Positions 50,626 through 59,298 of a DNA stretch of 64,000 nucleotides are shown here, piece by piece. Origin of the DNA: CAISDA01 sp050258555 (GTDB lineage Bacteria > Bacteroidota > Ignavibacteria > UBA10030 > UBA8401); NCBI GenBank assembly GCA_050258555.1, contig JBLMZA010000081.1, positions 62,001-126,000 of the forward strand. Reading direction: 5' to 3'. Each line of letters starts with the position of its first letter. Positions within the stretch are counted from its first letter, which is position 1. The position numbers were made by a program, and so were the translations under genes. The notes below the pieces were generated by a model. It was given only the letters and a program-made list of their open reading frames with translations, was not told where the DNA came from and searched no databases.

Positions 50626-52815
50626 ATGATCCAGACGTCCTCAATAGTATCTTTGCTTGGCGTGCAGACGCAGACCGCGCCTGCAATGGGTGCGGTGCCC
50701 TCGGCATCCGGTTCCATTGCGGCCGCCCTTCAACGATCGGAATCGCCGCTTGCGGCCGCAGCGGGCATGGAAGGCGCTTCGCTGTTTCAGGCGATGCTCG
50801 CCTGCCGCATGCTTCCCGCATCGGCATCGGGCAGCATGCCCGTTGAGCGCGCAATGTCGAAGGAGGCGGAGAAAATGACCGCCGATACGGCGGACGCGTC
50901 TCTTTCACTGCCCTTTGCCGTGGAAGAAGACGACGCGCATCCGGAGACAGAGGCGGCGTCCTCGATGACCGCGCTCCTGCCGTTTACGCCGATTGTGCCG
51001 GCCTTGAATGCCGCCGCCGTCCCGGCTTCCGAACCGGCAACGCCGGTCAATGAAATTGATGAAATATCCGCGTCAGCATCGTCGATGCCGGATGCGATCC
51101 ATCGTGCCTCGGCGGCATATACCGAGCATCCCGCCCCGGGCGGACGCCTGATGACAACGGCGCCGGAGAGCGCGTTGAAGCAAGTATCGGCGGCCGTGCA
51201 GGAAGGGGAGGCGGCAACGGCGCTCGAAGCACAAGCCGCTTCGCCGAAGGAGACGCCGATTTCCCTTGTACAGACCGCCGTGCCGCATGAGCCCTCAGCA
51301 AGTCCCGTCATTACGCGTGACGAGGCGGCTCCCGTCACGAGAGCGTCCGGGGTGGAACAACACGCTGCGCAAGTGCCGCAGACCGGAGCATCTGTCGGTA
51401 ATCTCCACGAGACTCGTCCGCCTGAAAGCGCGTCGCCTGTGAAGACCGCCGAGAGCATACCGGTCATTGCACAGGCAGCCAAGGAACCTGTTGCGGCCCC
51501 AGGCGCAGCCAAGCCGGCTTCACCGGCCGCTCTTGCTGAACCTGAAGCCGGCATTGAGCAGGAAGACCATGCGCGTGTTCACGCGCGCGCGCAGAAACAG
51601 GCAATGAACGGGCTTCGTGCGACACGTCCGGTCGAAGAGATGCCAATGTCTGCAGAGCCGACGCCGGAACCGATGCGCGGTGCGGCTTCCGAAACGGAAG
51701 CGACCGAGACAGTTCCGCCGCCGCAGATGCCCGTGCGCAATGAACGGGTGAATGAAGAAATGCCGGAGGCCTTGAAGAAACTCGTCGCGACATCGGAGGC
51801 GGGATCGGTGCTTCAGGCATCGGCTCCGGCCGCTGTGCGCACAGAGGCCCCCGGACGCGCGCCTCTTCGCATGATGCATCAGGCTTCGCCGGCCGGAGAA
51901 CAGCATGAGGACGCGCCGGAGGAATTGATGCCCGAAGAGCATCGGGCGATACGAGATCAGAAAGAACGCGTCGAAACGCCCCGCGCCGTGAAGACGGCCT
52001 CGGCCGATCATCCGGTGAATGTGCAGACGACGCATGGCGTTTCCTCCGGATTCGCGCAGAGCGCCGATCGCGCCATCGCGCCGGCCGTGTCGAGTGAATT
52101 TTTTGCCGATCGCGCCAATGGCGCCGGCAGCAGTGCCGCCGGCAGCAGTGCCGCCAGCAGCAGTGAAAGTGCGGCGCGGACGGTGAACGAAATGCAGGCG
52201 GCAGCCGGCAGTGCAAAGCCGCAGACGCATGAGCAGGCGCGAGCGGCCGCGGAGACGAGTCCGGTTTCCGAACTTCGCACAAGCGCAAAACAGGATGTGC
52301 CCTCGCCGCATGCGATGGCGGGTGTGAATCCCGCCGAGACACAGACGCGCTCGGCCGCTCCCGCGCATGAATCCGGAGGGAAGATGCCCGCGCATGTGCA
52401 GGAAGATGTCTTTGAAAAAGTATTCAAGGAAGTGTCCTCGATCCGCCACACGCCCGCTTCGGTCGATGTGACGCTCACGCCGGAACATCTCGGACGCGTC
52501 ACGGTCAATGTCGGACTCGAGGAAGGAAGGATGGCCGCGCGCATCAACGTGCAGACGCCGGATGTCAAGCAGATGATGGAAGCAGCCATGCCCCGACTGC
52601 AGGAGATGCTGCAGTCGAACGGCATCGCGCTCGACTCGATCGCGGTCATGGTCAATAACGGCTCCTCCTTCGCCGAGCGTCGCAACGAGGCGCCGAAGAA
52701 GAAGACGGGCGCGGGCGATGCGGCCGGAGCATCCGAAGAGCGCGGCATCGAGGCGCTGGGAACCTCGGGCGAGGCAAAGCGCTTCGGCTACAGCACCGTC
52801 GAATATATCATGTGA
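50626..52815 (+). CDS. fliK: Flagellar hook-length control protein FliK
   Basis: The 729-residue protein has a long, low-complexity Ala/Pro/Glu/Ser-rich part (about 1-585) and a C-terminal hook-length domain (about 590-690; VDVTLTPEHLGRVTVNVGLE, MMEAAMPRLQEMLQSNGI). FliK acts as a secreted ruler and, through its C-terminal domain, switches FlhB specificity from hook to filament export. The length is greater than in enterobacteria, which may set a longer hook, though the relation differs between species. Two 15-base repeats encode GSSAA at 52126-52155. GAAGGAG lies upstream of ATG 50626. It heads the hook operon. Confidence 0.88.
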   Translation: MIQTSSIVSLLGVQTQTAPAMGAVPSASGSIAAALQRSESPLAAAAGMEGASLFQAMLACRMLPASASGSMPVERAMSKEAEKMTADTADASLSLPFAVEEDDAHPETEAASSMTALLPFTPIVPALNAAAVPASEPATPVNEIDEISASASSMPDAIHRASAAYTEHPAPGGRLMTTAPESALKQVSAAVQEGEAATALEAQAASPKETPISLVQTAVPHEPSASPVITRDEAAPVTRASGVEQHAAQVPQTGASVGNLHETRPPESASPVKTAESIPVIAQAAKEPVAAPGAAKPASPAALAEPEAGIEQEDHARVHARAQKQAMNGLRATRPVEEMPMSAEPTPEPMRGAASETEATETVPPPQMPVRNERVNEEMPEALKKLVATSEAGSVLQASAPAAVRTEAPGRAPLRMMHQASPAGEQHEDAPEELMPEEHRAIRDQKERVETPRAVKTASADHPVNVQTTHGVSSGFAQSADRAIAPAVSSEFFADRANGAGSSAAGSSAASSSESAARTVNEMQAAAGSAKPQTHEQARAAAETSPVSELRTSAKQDVPSPHAMAGVNPAETQTRSAAPAHESGGKMPAHVQEDVFEKVFKEVSSIRHTPASVDVTLTPEHLGRVTVNVGLEEGRMAARINVQTPDVKQMMEAAMPRLQEMLQSNGIALDSIAVMVNNGSSFAERRNEAPKKKTGAGDAAGASEERGIEALGTSGEAKRFGYSTVEYIM
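52126..52155 (+). repeat. 15-bp tandem repeat in fliK
   Basis: Two identical copies of a 15-base unit, GGCAGCAGTGCCGCC, are followed by a partial third (AGCAGCAGTG). They lie in frame and encode GSSAA within the ruler part, so a change in copy number would alter FliK length in steps of five residues. Confidence 0.85.
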
Positions 52816-52857
52816 CACACGCACGCACCTCGTGCGTAACGGAAGAAAGAACGAGAC

Positions 52858-53544
52858 ATGACAACCACCACATCGACACCCGTCGGATCGGCTTCAGCAG
52901 CGGCCTCGGCTTCGGCTGCCTCCAAGAACATCCTGGGCAAAGATGATTTTCTGAAGCTGCTCATCCAGCAGCTCAAGTACCAGGATCCGCTCAATCCGAT
53001 GGATGGCGCCGAATACGCCGCGCAGCTGGCGCAGTTCAGTTCGGTCGAGCAGCTTGCCAATATCAACGACAGCCTCAAGACGAGCATCGATGCGAATTAT
53101 CTGCTCTCGCAGTCGGTCAACAACACGCTGTCGGCCTCGCTCATCGGCAAGGATGTGAAGCTCACCGCCAATTCCTTCGCCTACGACGGATCGACCGATG
53201 TGTCGCTCGGCTATACGCTGCCGGGCGCGGTTGCAGGCGTGACGGTGAGCGTGTATGACGAGAAAGGCGCGAAGGTCCGCGAGATCTCCGGATCGGACCT
53301 CTCTGCCGGCGATCATGAAATCGAGTGGGACGGGAAGGATGATGCGGGCGCTTCGCTTCCGGAAGGCAAATACACATTCCGCATTGCGGCGACAGACTCC
53401 AACGGCAGCGCCGTTACGACGAACCAGTTCCTGTGGGGAACCATCGACGCCGTGCGCTTCACGCCCCAGGGCACCGTCGTTGTCATCAACAATACGGAAA
53501 TTTCACTTTCAAACATTCTTGAAGTAGGAGGAAAACGTGGCTGA
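52858..53544 (+). CDS. flgD: Flagellar hook assembly protein FlgD
   Basis: The 228-residue protein begins with a Ser/Ala-rich export segment, then the FlgD signature DFLKLLIQQLKYQDPLNPMD (about 30-49) and QFSSVEQLANIND. Residues 85-220 form the FlgD Ig-like and Tudor-like part (VREISGSDLSAGDHEIEWDG). FlgD scaffolds hook polymerisation and is discarded later. It lies 42 bases after fliK; a small ACGCAC/GTGCGT hairpin occupies the gap. Its end overlaps the next gene by 8 bases. Confidence 0.95.
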   Translation: MTTTTSTPVGSASAAASASAASKNILGKDDFLKLLIQQLKYQDPLNPMDGAEYAAQLAQFSSVEQLANINDSLKTSIDANYLLSQSVNNTLSASLIGKDVKLTANSFAYDGSTDVSLGYTLPGAVAGVTVSVYDEKGAKVREISGSDLSAGDHEIEWDGKDDAGASLPEGKYTFRIAATDSNGSAVTTNQFLWGTIDAVRFTPQGTVVVINNTEISLSNILEVGGKRG

Positions 53545-53920
53545 CATCAACGGCATATCGCTGCCGTTCATGCCGATCGGCGGGGTCGACGGGCTTCCCT
53601 CGAAGCCGGCCGTCCGGATCCCCGAAGAGCGGTCATTCGACAAAGTCTTCGAGAAGGAACTCCAGAGCATCCAGTTCTCGAAGCATGCGCAGAGCCGGCT
53701 CGAGGCGCGCAACGTGTCGCTCGATACGGCCGACATGGCGAAGCTCGAGCAGGCGGTGCAGAAAGCCGAGGCCAAGGGAGCGAACGATTCGCTTGTGCTC
53801 CTGCGCGACATGGCTTTCATCGTCAATGTGCGCAACCGCACGGTCGTCACGACGATGACCAACGACTCGATGAAAGAGCATGTCTTCACCAAGATTGATT
53901 CGGCGATCATCGCCGGCTGA
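53537..53920 (+). CDS. TIGR02530-like flagellar operon protein
   Basis: The 127-residue protein resembles the conserved flagellar operon protein TIGR02530: SKHAQSRLEARNVSLD, LEQAVQKAEAKGANDSLVLL, NVRNRTVVTTMTNDSMKEHV. The family sits between flgD and flgE in many Gram-positive and deep-branching bacteria, as here. Its biochemical role is unknown to me. The start codon is GTG 53537, with AGGAGG upstream, inside the end of flgD, so translation is coupled. Confidence 0.85.
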   Translation: MADINGISLPFMPIGGVDGLPSKPAVRIPEERSFDKVFEKELQSIQFSKHAQSRLEARNVSLDTADMAKLEQAVQKAEAKGANDSLVLLRDMAFIVNVRNRTVVTTMTNDSMKEHVFTKIDSAIIAG

Positions 53921-54046
53921 TTTTTTTTTCAATACAACATGCGGGCTGGACCTCTGTGAGGATGCCCGCGGCACGGTTGACCGACTGATACTGTGCCGAA
54001 ATTTGATCATCACACTTCACTACATACATCCTTACGGGAGGTTCTT
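53921..54046 (+). other. Leader region before flgE with nested hairpin
   Basis: This 126-base gap contains GCGGGC (53941-53946) with GCCCGC (53964-53969) and inside it CCTC (53951-53954) with GAGG (53958-53961). A T-run directly after the upstream stop precedes, not follows, the hairpin, so it is not a normal terminator. GGGAGG before ATG 54047 is the ribosome site. Confidence 0.5.
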
Positions 54047-55363
54047 ATGGGATTTTTGCGCGCGTTATCTTCGGGCGTTTCCGGCCTTCGCGGCCATCAG
54101 ACAATGATGGACGTCATCGGCAACAACATTTCCAACATCAACACGATCGGCTTCAAGTCGGGCCGCGTCACCTTCTCCGAGGCATTCGCACAGACGCTTC
54201 GCAACGCCAACCTTCCGCAGACGCAGCTGGGCGGCACCAATCCGCAGCAGGTCGGCCTCGGCATCCAGGTCAACTCCATCGACACGCAGTTCGGGCAGGG
54301 CAACATCGAAACCACGAGCAACGTGACCGATCTTGCGCTGCAGGGCAACGGCTTCTTCATCGTCAAGCAGAACGGCAAGCAGCTCTACACGCGCTCGGGC
54401 CAGTTCTCGCTCGATGCCGACGGACGCATGGTCAACGCCGGCAGCGGCGCGGTCGTCCAGGGCAAGCTCGCCGATACCAACGGTGTGCTCCCGTCGGGCA
54501 ACAACCTCCAGGACATCATCATCCCGACCGACATCAAATCCCCGGCTCAGGCCACGACGGATATAAAATGGAAGGGCAACCTGAACGCGTCGGCGCCGCT
54601 CAACACCGATCTGGCCGCCAACCTTCCCGAAGGATCGACGACGACAGGCTCCGCCATCGTCTATGATTCGCTCGGCAACAAGTATACGGTCACGCTGAAA
54701 TTCGCCAAGACCGCCGATGTGCCGCAGACATGGTCGTGGACGGCGACGCGCCCCGATCCGGCAAGCACGACGGCGGCTCCGCTTCCGGCGCTGGAAGTCG
54801 GCACGGGTACGGTCACATTCAACAGCGACGGTTCGCTCGCCTCGCCCGATCCGGCCGCGCCGCCCCAGTTGACATTCGATCCGGCCAACGGAGCCGATCC
54901 GCTGACGGTCAATGTGAGCTTCGGCGAACTGGGAAAATTCTCGGGCCTCACGGCAAGCCAGGGTCTCTCGACCATCTCGGCCAAGGAGACGAACGGGTAC
55001 GGACTGGGTTCGCTCAACAACATCTCGATTGAAACCGACGGCACGATCCGTGGCATCTTCTCCAACGGCACGCTTCAGACGCTGGGACAGGTCCTGATCG
55101 CCGACTTCAACAACCCCGGCGGTTTGCAGCGCATCACCGGCAGCATGTATGACTTCTCGGGCAACTCGGGCGTCGCACAAGTCGGCGCCGCAGGCTCCGT
55201 GAACTCCTCGCAGGTACTGTCCAATTCGCTCGAACAGTCGAATGTGGATCTGGCCGAAGAATTCACGAAGATGATCATCGCGCAGCGCGGTTTCCAGGCC
55301 AATGCCAAAGTGATCACATCGAGCGATGAGTTCATGCAGGAAATCGTGAATATCAAGCGGTAA
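54047..55363 (+). CDS. flgE: Flagellar hook protein FlgE
   Basis: The 438-residue protein has the rod/hook N-terminal motif LSSGVSGLRGHQTMMDVIGN with NNISNINTIGFKSGRVTF, central FlgE domains (about 150-330), and the C-terminal coiled-coil end LAEEFTKMIIAQRGFQANAK. It makes the curved hook joining rod and filament. ATG 54047 follows GGGAGG and gives the usual MGFLRALSSG start; an in-frame GTG upstream is rejected. A 103-base inverted-repeat element lies just downstream. Confidence 0.96.
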   Translation: MGFLRALSSGVSGLRGHQTMMDVIGNNISNINTIGFKSGRVTFSEAFAQTLRNANLPQTQLGGTNPQQVGLGIQVNSIDTQFGQGNIETTSNVTDLALQGNGFFIVKQNGKQLYTRSGQFSLDADGRMVNAGSGAVVQGKLADTNGVLPSGNNLQDIIIPTDIKSPAQATTDIKWKGNLNASAPLNTDLAANLPEGSTTTGSAIVYDSLGNKYTVTLKFAKTADVPQTWSWTATRPDPASTTAAPLPALEVGTGTVTFNSDGSLASPDPAAPPQLTFDPANGADPLTVNVSFGELGKFSGLTASQGLSTISAKETNGYGLGSLNNISIETDGTIRGIFSNGTLQTLGQVLIADFNNPGGLQRITGSMYDFSGNSGVAQVGAAGSVNSSQVLSNSLEQSNVDLAEEFTKMIIAQRGFQANAKVITSSDEFMQEIVNIKR

Positions 55364-55381
55364 TCGTTCTCTTCATCATGC

Positions 55382-55484
55382 ATGGAGCCCGCCTTCCCCA
55401 AGGAAGGAAACTGTGAAATGACCCCGACTCGGGTTCGGAACAAGGAAGTCTTTAGCGGCATCATATACTGAAGGCGGGCTCCAT
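55382..55484. repeat. 103-base stem-loop element with perfect 15-bp inverted ends
   Basis: ATGGAGCCCGCCTTC at 55382-55396 and GAAGGCGGGCTCCAT at 55470-55484 are perfect inverted copies 73 bases apart. The inside carries repeated GGA motifs, including ACAAGGAAGT at 55440-55449. No T-run follows. It may be an unusual terminator of flgE, a REP/MITE-like repeat, or a structured RNA. Confidence 0.65.
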
Positions 55485-55750
55485 GTACTTTCTCTGTAAT
55501 TTACCGGCGCTTGTAAATATATCCCCCATCTGACCAATATTGGCCAGCCTCACCGTCGTTCCGTTTCCCACAAACTCCTAAAATCCGCCCAAATCCGCTG
55601 AAAATGCGGGATAATTGCATCCCCTTTTGGCACAATTGTTGAATTTTAATGATGTGACACGCGCTTACCATTGTGTCGACACTGTGTCGGTGGGATGAGG
55701 AATTCGCCCCTATTGAGAACATATTGATTACGAACTGAAAGTATTGCCCT
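55485..55750 (+). other. Upstream region of the fliL operon
   Basis: This 266-base gap holds the sigma-54-like promoter at 55628-55643. The first part carries AC-rich and T-rich stretches (ATCCGCCCAAATCCGC), and the segment 55672-55691 repeats GTGTCG twice (TTGTGTCGACACTGTGTCGG). No gene is seen. Confidence 0.5.
55628..55643 (+). promoter_or_regulatory. Sigma-54-like promoter of the fliL-flhF operon
   Basis: TGGCAC (55628-55633), 5 bases, TTGAA (55639-55643), the same perfect -24 and GA-variant -12 as the fliK promoter. It would give a leader of about 95 bases before fliL. Confidence 0.62.
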
Positions 55751-56287
55751 ATGGCCTCGCCCGAAGAAGCACCGGTGCCGGAATCGGCGCCTTCCAAAAA
55801 GAGTCTCTCACTTGTCGCGATGATCGGCATCGGAGCCGGCGTCTTTGTGCTCCAGACCGTTCTCGTCTATCTGCTCATCGTCTTTGTGCTGGTGCCGAAG
55901 CTCAACGGCGGGGACACGCAAGAAGCTGCAGGCGCGAAGGACAGCCATGCCGAGACGGCCGAAGCCGGTCAAGCGGCCGATGCCGGCAAGTATGTCTTCC
56001 TCGTGAAGGACCTGATCATCAATCCCGCCGGCACCGGCGGAACGCGTTTTCTGATGACGACAGTCGGCGTCGAAACCGGCAACGAGGAGGAGCTCAAGAG
56101 CATCGAGAAGAAGGATGTGGTCGTGCGCGACGTGCTCAACACGGTGCTGGCGTCGAAGACCGTCGAAGCGCTCGATGACCAGACGCGGCGCGAGGATCTG
56201 CGCCGTGAAATCCGCGACAGCCTCCAGAAGTTCATCCGTCCTGAAAAAGTATCCCAGGTGTATTTCAGCAAGTTTATCATTCAATAA
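55751..56287 (+). CDS. fliL: Flagellar basal body-associated protein FliL
   Basis: The 178-residue protein has a short cytoplasmic N-terminus, one membrane helix (about 21-48; VAMIGIGAGVFVLQTVLVYL), an Ala/Glu-rich linker and a periplasmic FliL domain (about 80-178; FLVKDLIINPAGTGGTRFLM, RREIRDSLQKFI). FliL rings surround stators and stabilise torque generation. It opens the fliLMNOPQR-flhBA operon, 16 bases before fliM. Confidence 0.9.
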   Translation: MASPEEAPVPESAPSKKSLSLVAMIGIGAGVFVLQTVLVYLLIVFVLVPKLNGGDTQEAAGAKDSHAETAEAGQAADAGKYVFLVKDLIINPAGTGGTRFLMTTVGVETGNEEELKSIEKKDVVVRDVLNTVLASKTVEALDDQTRREDLRREIRDSLQKFIRPEKVSQVYFSKFIIQ

Positions 56288-56302
56288 CCGGAGCATAGTG
56301 CA

Positions 56303-57310
56303 GTGGCAGAGCTTCTTTCACAGGCAGAAATAGACAGTCTTCTTTCCGGCATCGCCACCAGCGGCATCGGCATGGAAGACGTGTTGAAAGAACACGAGGC
56401 CAAGGAGAAGGAGGCGATTCCCTTCGACTTCCGCCTGCCGAACCGCATTTCAAAGAATCAGATCCGCACGCTGCAGACGGTGCACGAGAATTTCGGCGAA
56501 GCCTTCTCGAGCTATCTCGTGACCAAGCTGCAGACGCAGGTCAACATCGACGTCACCTCGGTCGACCAGCTCTTTTATTCCGAGTTCGTTCTTTCAATCA
56601 GCAATCCCAGTTCGCTCTTTGTCTTCAAGATCCAGGAGTCCGAAGGCTTCGGCGTGCTCGAGCTGAATCCGCAGCTCGTCTTCGGTCTTGTCGAGCGTCT
56701 TCTGGGCGGATCGGGCGACGGCGGCAAGAAGACGCGCCAGGTGACGCAGATCGAGCAGAATGTCGTCAAGGGCATCGTCCAGCGCATGTTCATCGATCTG
56801 CAGAAAGCCTGGCACACGATCACGAAGCTGACATTCGAGCTTGACCGGTATGAGAGCGAAGCCGACTTCGTGCAGATCACCTCGGCAAGCGAGATCGTGC
56901 TCGTGGTCTCGATCGAGATCACGATCAACAACCAGCAGTATCTGATGAACCTCTGCTATCCGACATTCGCGCTCGAGGACGTGCTCTCGCGCCTCAACGC
57001 GAAGCACATCGCCAACACCGTCGGAAGCCGCAAGCGCGACCCGGCCACGCCCTTCATCCTGCAGCGCCATGTGGGCAGGAGCGAGACGATGCTGCGCGCC
57101 GAGCTTGGCACGGCCACGATCACCGTGCGCGACCTGATCGATTTGAATATCGGCGACGTGATCAAGCTCGACCAGAAGAACGATACCGACTGCGTGGTGT
57201 ATGTGGGCGGGCAGAAAAAATTCTACGCCACGCCGGGCGTCTTCGAAAACGCCAAGGCGGTGAAAATCTCAAGACCGTTTACGGAAAACGACAAACCGAA
57301 TGAGGAGTAA
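56303..57310 (+). CDS. fliM: Flagellar motor switch protein FliM
   Basis: The 335-residue protein begins with the CheY-binding motif LLSQAEIDSLLSG, followed by the FliM middle domain (about 45-230; FDFRLPNRISKNQIRTLQTV, VFGLVERLLGG) and a C-terminal SpoA domain (about 250-325; ATITVRDLIDLNIGDVIKLD). It forms the C-ring and receives phosphorylated CheY. The start codon is GTG 56303, with CGGAG upstream. The CheY-binding motif implies chemotaxis genes elsewhere in the genome. Confidence 0.96.
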   Translation: MAELLSQAEIDSLLSGIATSGIGMEDVLKEHEAKEKEAIPFDFRLPNRISKNQIRTLQTVHENFGEAFSSYLVTKLQTQVNIDVTSVDQLFYSEFVLSISNPSSLFVFKIQESEGFGVLELNPQLVFGLVERLLGGSGDGGKKTRQVTQIEQNVVKGIVQRMFIDLQKAWHTITKLTFELDRYESEADFVQITSASEIVLVVSIEITINNQQYLMNLCYPTFALEDVLSRLNAKHIANTVGSRKRDPATPFILQRHVGRSETMLRAELGTATITVRDLIDLNIGDVIKLDQKNDTDCVVYVGGQKKFYATPGVFENAKAVKISRPFTENDKPNEE

Positions 57311-57313
57311 GTT

Positions 57314-57745
57314 ATGGCCGATGAAGAACAAAACAATATCATGAGCGATGAGGAGCGCGCCATCGAAGAAGAAATGCTCCGGCAGATGGACTTCCAGTCG
57401 TTCGACAAGCCCGCCGCCGCGGCACCCATGCAGGACGAGACGATGCTCGAGATGCCGATCGATCCGGCGCTCGAGCGCAGCGTGCGCAAGCTCGATATGC
57501 TGCATGATATTTCGCTCTCGATCTCGATCGAGCTGGGACGCCGCATGATGATGATCCGCGAGATCCTCGAGCTCGAGCGCGGTTCGATCGTCGAATTCGA
57601 CAAGCTGGCCAGCGAGCCGGTCGACATTCTCATCAACGGCACGAAGATGGCCGAAGGCGAAGTCGTCGTGATCGACAAGCATTTTGGCATACGCATCACC
57701 ACCATGCTCGATCCGGCAGACCGGATCAAAGGATTGAAAAAATAA
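57314..57745 (+). CDS. fliN: Flagellar motor switch protein FliN
   Basis: The 143-residue protein has an acidic N-terminal stretch and a C-terminal SpoA domain (about 60-135; ISLSISIELGRRMMMIREIL, VDILINGTKMAEGEVVVIDK). It completes the C-ring together with FliM. GAGGAG precedes ATG 57314, only 3 bases after the fliM stop. Its stop codon overlaps the fliO start by one base. Confidence 0.96.
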   Translation: MADEEQNNIMSDEERAIEEEMLRQMDFQSFDKPAAAAPMQDETMLEMPIDPALERSVRKLDMLHDISLSISIELGRRMMMIREILELERGSIVEFDKLASEPVDILINGTKMAEGEVVVIDKHFGIRITTMLDPADRIKGLKK

Positions 57746-58242
57746 TGGAATGGCTCTGGCTCAAATCGCTTGCCTCGCTTCTGCTGATTCTCGGACTGAT
57801 CGTGGCGACGCTCTGGATTCTGAAGCGCTTCATGACGTTTGCCAAGCCGGCCTCCGGCGCCCCGGCGATCGCCATGGAAGTCGCCGGCGTGTTGCATCTG
57901 GCGCCGCGCCGCTCGGTCTATGCGGTGAAAACGGGCGGACAGGTGATCCTCTTGGGCGTCGCCGAGCAGGGGGTGACGTATCTGACGCAGCTGCCGGAAG
58001 CATCCTGCTCGCCGGTGCAGCCCGAGGCGCAGGGCGGTGGGCTGCGCGCATCCCAATCTCCGTTCTTCCGCATTCTTGCCGAACGATTCAAAAACGGGGC
58101 CCCTGGCTCTGTGCCTGCTCCCGCTCCGACGGCAGCGTCCGCTCCGGTCCAGGCAGCGTCCGACATGCCCCTGGCGATGCCGGATGTCGTGAAAAAAGCG
58201 AAGGCTCCGCGCGCGCCCCGAAAGAAGGCTCCGAAACAATGA
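57745..58242 (+). CDS. fliO: Flagellar biosynthesis protein FliO
   Basis: The 165-residue protein has one N-terminal membrane helix (about 7-30; LASLLLILGLIVATLWIL) and a short FliO domain (VAGVLHLAPRRSVYAVKTGG, VILLGVAEQGVTYL), then an Ala/Pro-rich basic tail. FliO assists assembly of the FliP-FliQ-FliR export gate. It starts one base inside the fliN stop and overlaps fliP by four bases. Confidence 0.87.
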   Translation: MEWLWLKSLASLLLILGLIVATLWILKRFMTFAKPASGAPAIAMEVAGVLHLAPRRSVYAVKTGGQVILLGVAEQGVTYLTQLPEASCSPVQPEAQGGGLRASQSPFFRILAERFKNGAPGSVPAPAPTAASAPVQAASDMPLAMPDVVKKAKAPRAPRKKAPKQ

Positions 58243-59003
58243 TGAGAAGAGTTTCCACGATCACGTTTTGTCTTGCACTGGCCCTGCTGGCGGGCGTCCA
58301 GGCCGCTCCCGCTTTCCAGCAGCCGATTGCGCTGCCGAAAGTCGCCGTCGACATCGGCCGCTCCTCCAATCCGAGCGATGTCGCCGTCACGCTCCAGATC
58401 CTGGCCTTGATGACGGTCCTGTCTCTGGCGCCGGCGCTCCTCATCATGACGACCGCCTTCACGCGCATCATCATCGTCTTTCACTTCCTGAAGCAGGCGC
58501 TGGGCACGGCGCAGATGCCGCCGAGCCAGATCATCATCGGCCTGGCCATGTTCCTCACGTTCTTCATCATGGCGCCGACCTGGAACAAGGTCAACACCGA
58601 GGCGCTCCAGCCCTACCTGAACGGGAAGATGACCCAGGCACAGGCCTACGACAAGGGCATCGAGCCGATCCGCCAGTTCATGTTCCGGCAGACGCGCGAG
58701 AAGGATCTGGCGCTGTTCATGAAGCTTTCAAATATCGAGAAGCCGAATTCGCGGGCCGACATTCCGACGCTCGTCCTGATTCCGGCCTATGCCATCAGCG
58801 AGCTGCGCACGGGCTTCATCATCGGCTTCGTGCTGTTTGTGCCGTTTCTCATCATCGACATCGTCGTCAGCTCGATCCTCATGGCCATGGGCATGATGAT
58901 GCTGCCGCCGATGATGATCTCTCTGCCGTTCAAGATCCTGCTCTTCATCCTGGTCGACGGCTGGTATCTGCTCGTCACGTCGCTCATGCAGAGTTTCGGG
59001 TAG
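58239..59003 (+). CDS. fliP: Flagellar export gate protein FliP
   Basis: The 254-residue protein has a signal peptide (about 1-24), then four membrane helices and the FliP signatures ALLIMTTAFTRIIIVFHFLK, GLAMFLTFFIMAP, PAYAISELRTGFIIGF and the C-terminal MMMLPPMMISLPFKILLFIL. It forms the export gate with FliQ and FliR. ATG 58239 overlaps the fliO stop (ATGA); a second ATG at 58242 is possible. A longer reading frame upstream overlaps fliO and is not used. Confidence 0.95.
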   Translation: MMRRVSTITFCLALALLAGVQAAPAFQQPIALPKVAVDIGRSSNPSDVAVTLQILALMTVLSLAPALLIMTTAFTRIIIVFHFLKQALGTAQMPPSQIIIGLAMFLTFFIMAPTWNKVNTEALQPYLNGKMTQAQAYDKGIEPIRQFMFRQTREKDLALFMKLSNIEKPNSRADIPTLVLIPAYAISELRTGFIIGFVLFVPFLIIDIVVSSILMAMGMMMLPPMMISLPFKILLFILVDGWYLLVTSLMQSFG

Positions 59004-59028
59004 GAAAAGAAAAGAAGGGAATGAAAGT

Positions 59029-59298
59029 ATGTCCGAAGCCTTTGTCATTCATCTGCTCAGAGAAGCGTTCTATACCGTCTTCCTGCTTGCCGGCCCGATC
59101 CTCGTCGTGACGATGGTCGTGGGTCTGATCATCTCGATCTTCCAGGCGGCCACCTCCATTCAGGAGATGACGCTCACGTTCGTGCCCAAGGCGATCATCG
59201 TCGCCGTGGTGCTGGTGCTGACGCTTCCCTGGATGTTCGATATCATGATCTCGTTCACGCAGCAGATCTTCGAGCAGATTCCGGCGATCATCAAGTGA
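59029..59298 (+). CDS. fliQ: Flagellar export gate protein FliQ
   Basis: The 89-residue protein has two membrane helices (about 16-38 and 55-77) and the FliQ pattern GLIISIFQAATSIQEMTLTF. It is the small subunit of the export gate. AAGAAGGGAA precedes ATG 59029. Its stop overlaps fliR by one base. Confidence 0.95.
   Translation: MSEAFVIHLLREAFYTVFLLAGPILVVTMVVGLIISIFQAATSIQEMTLTFVPKAIIVAVVLVLTLPWMFDIMISFTQQIFEQIPAIIK

Noticed and set aside
55382..55484. Insertion sequence ends
   Set aside because: The inverted ends enclose only 73 bases, with no transposase and no visible target-site duplication.
57750..58238. Upstream in-frame extension of fliP
   Set aside because: It overlaps fliO completely in another frame, and fliP has a normal signal peptide from ATG 58239.
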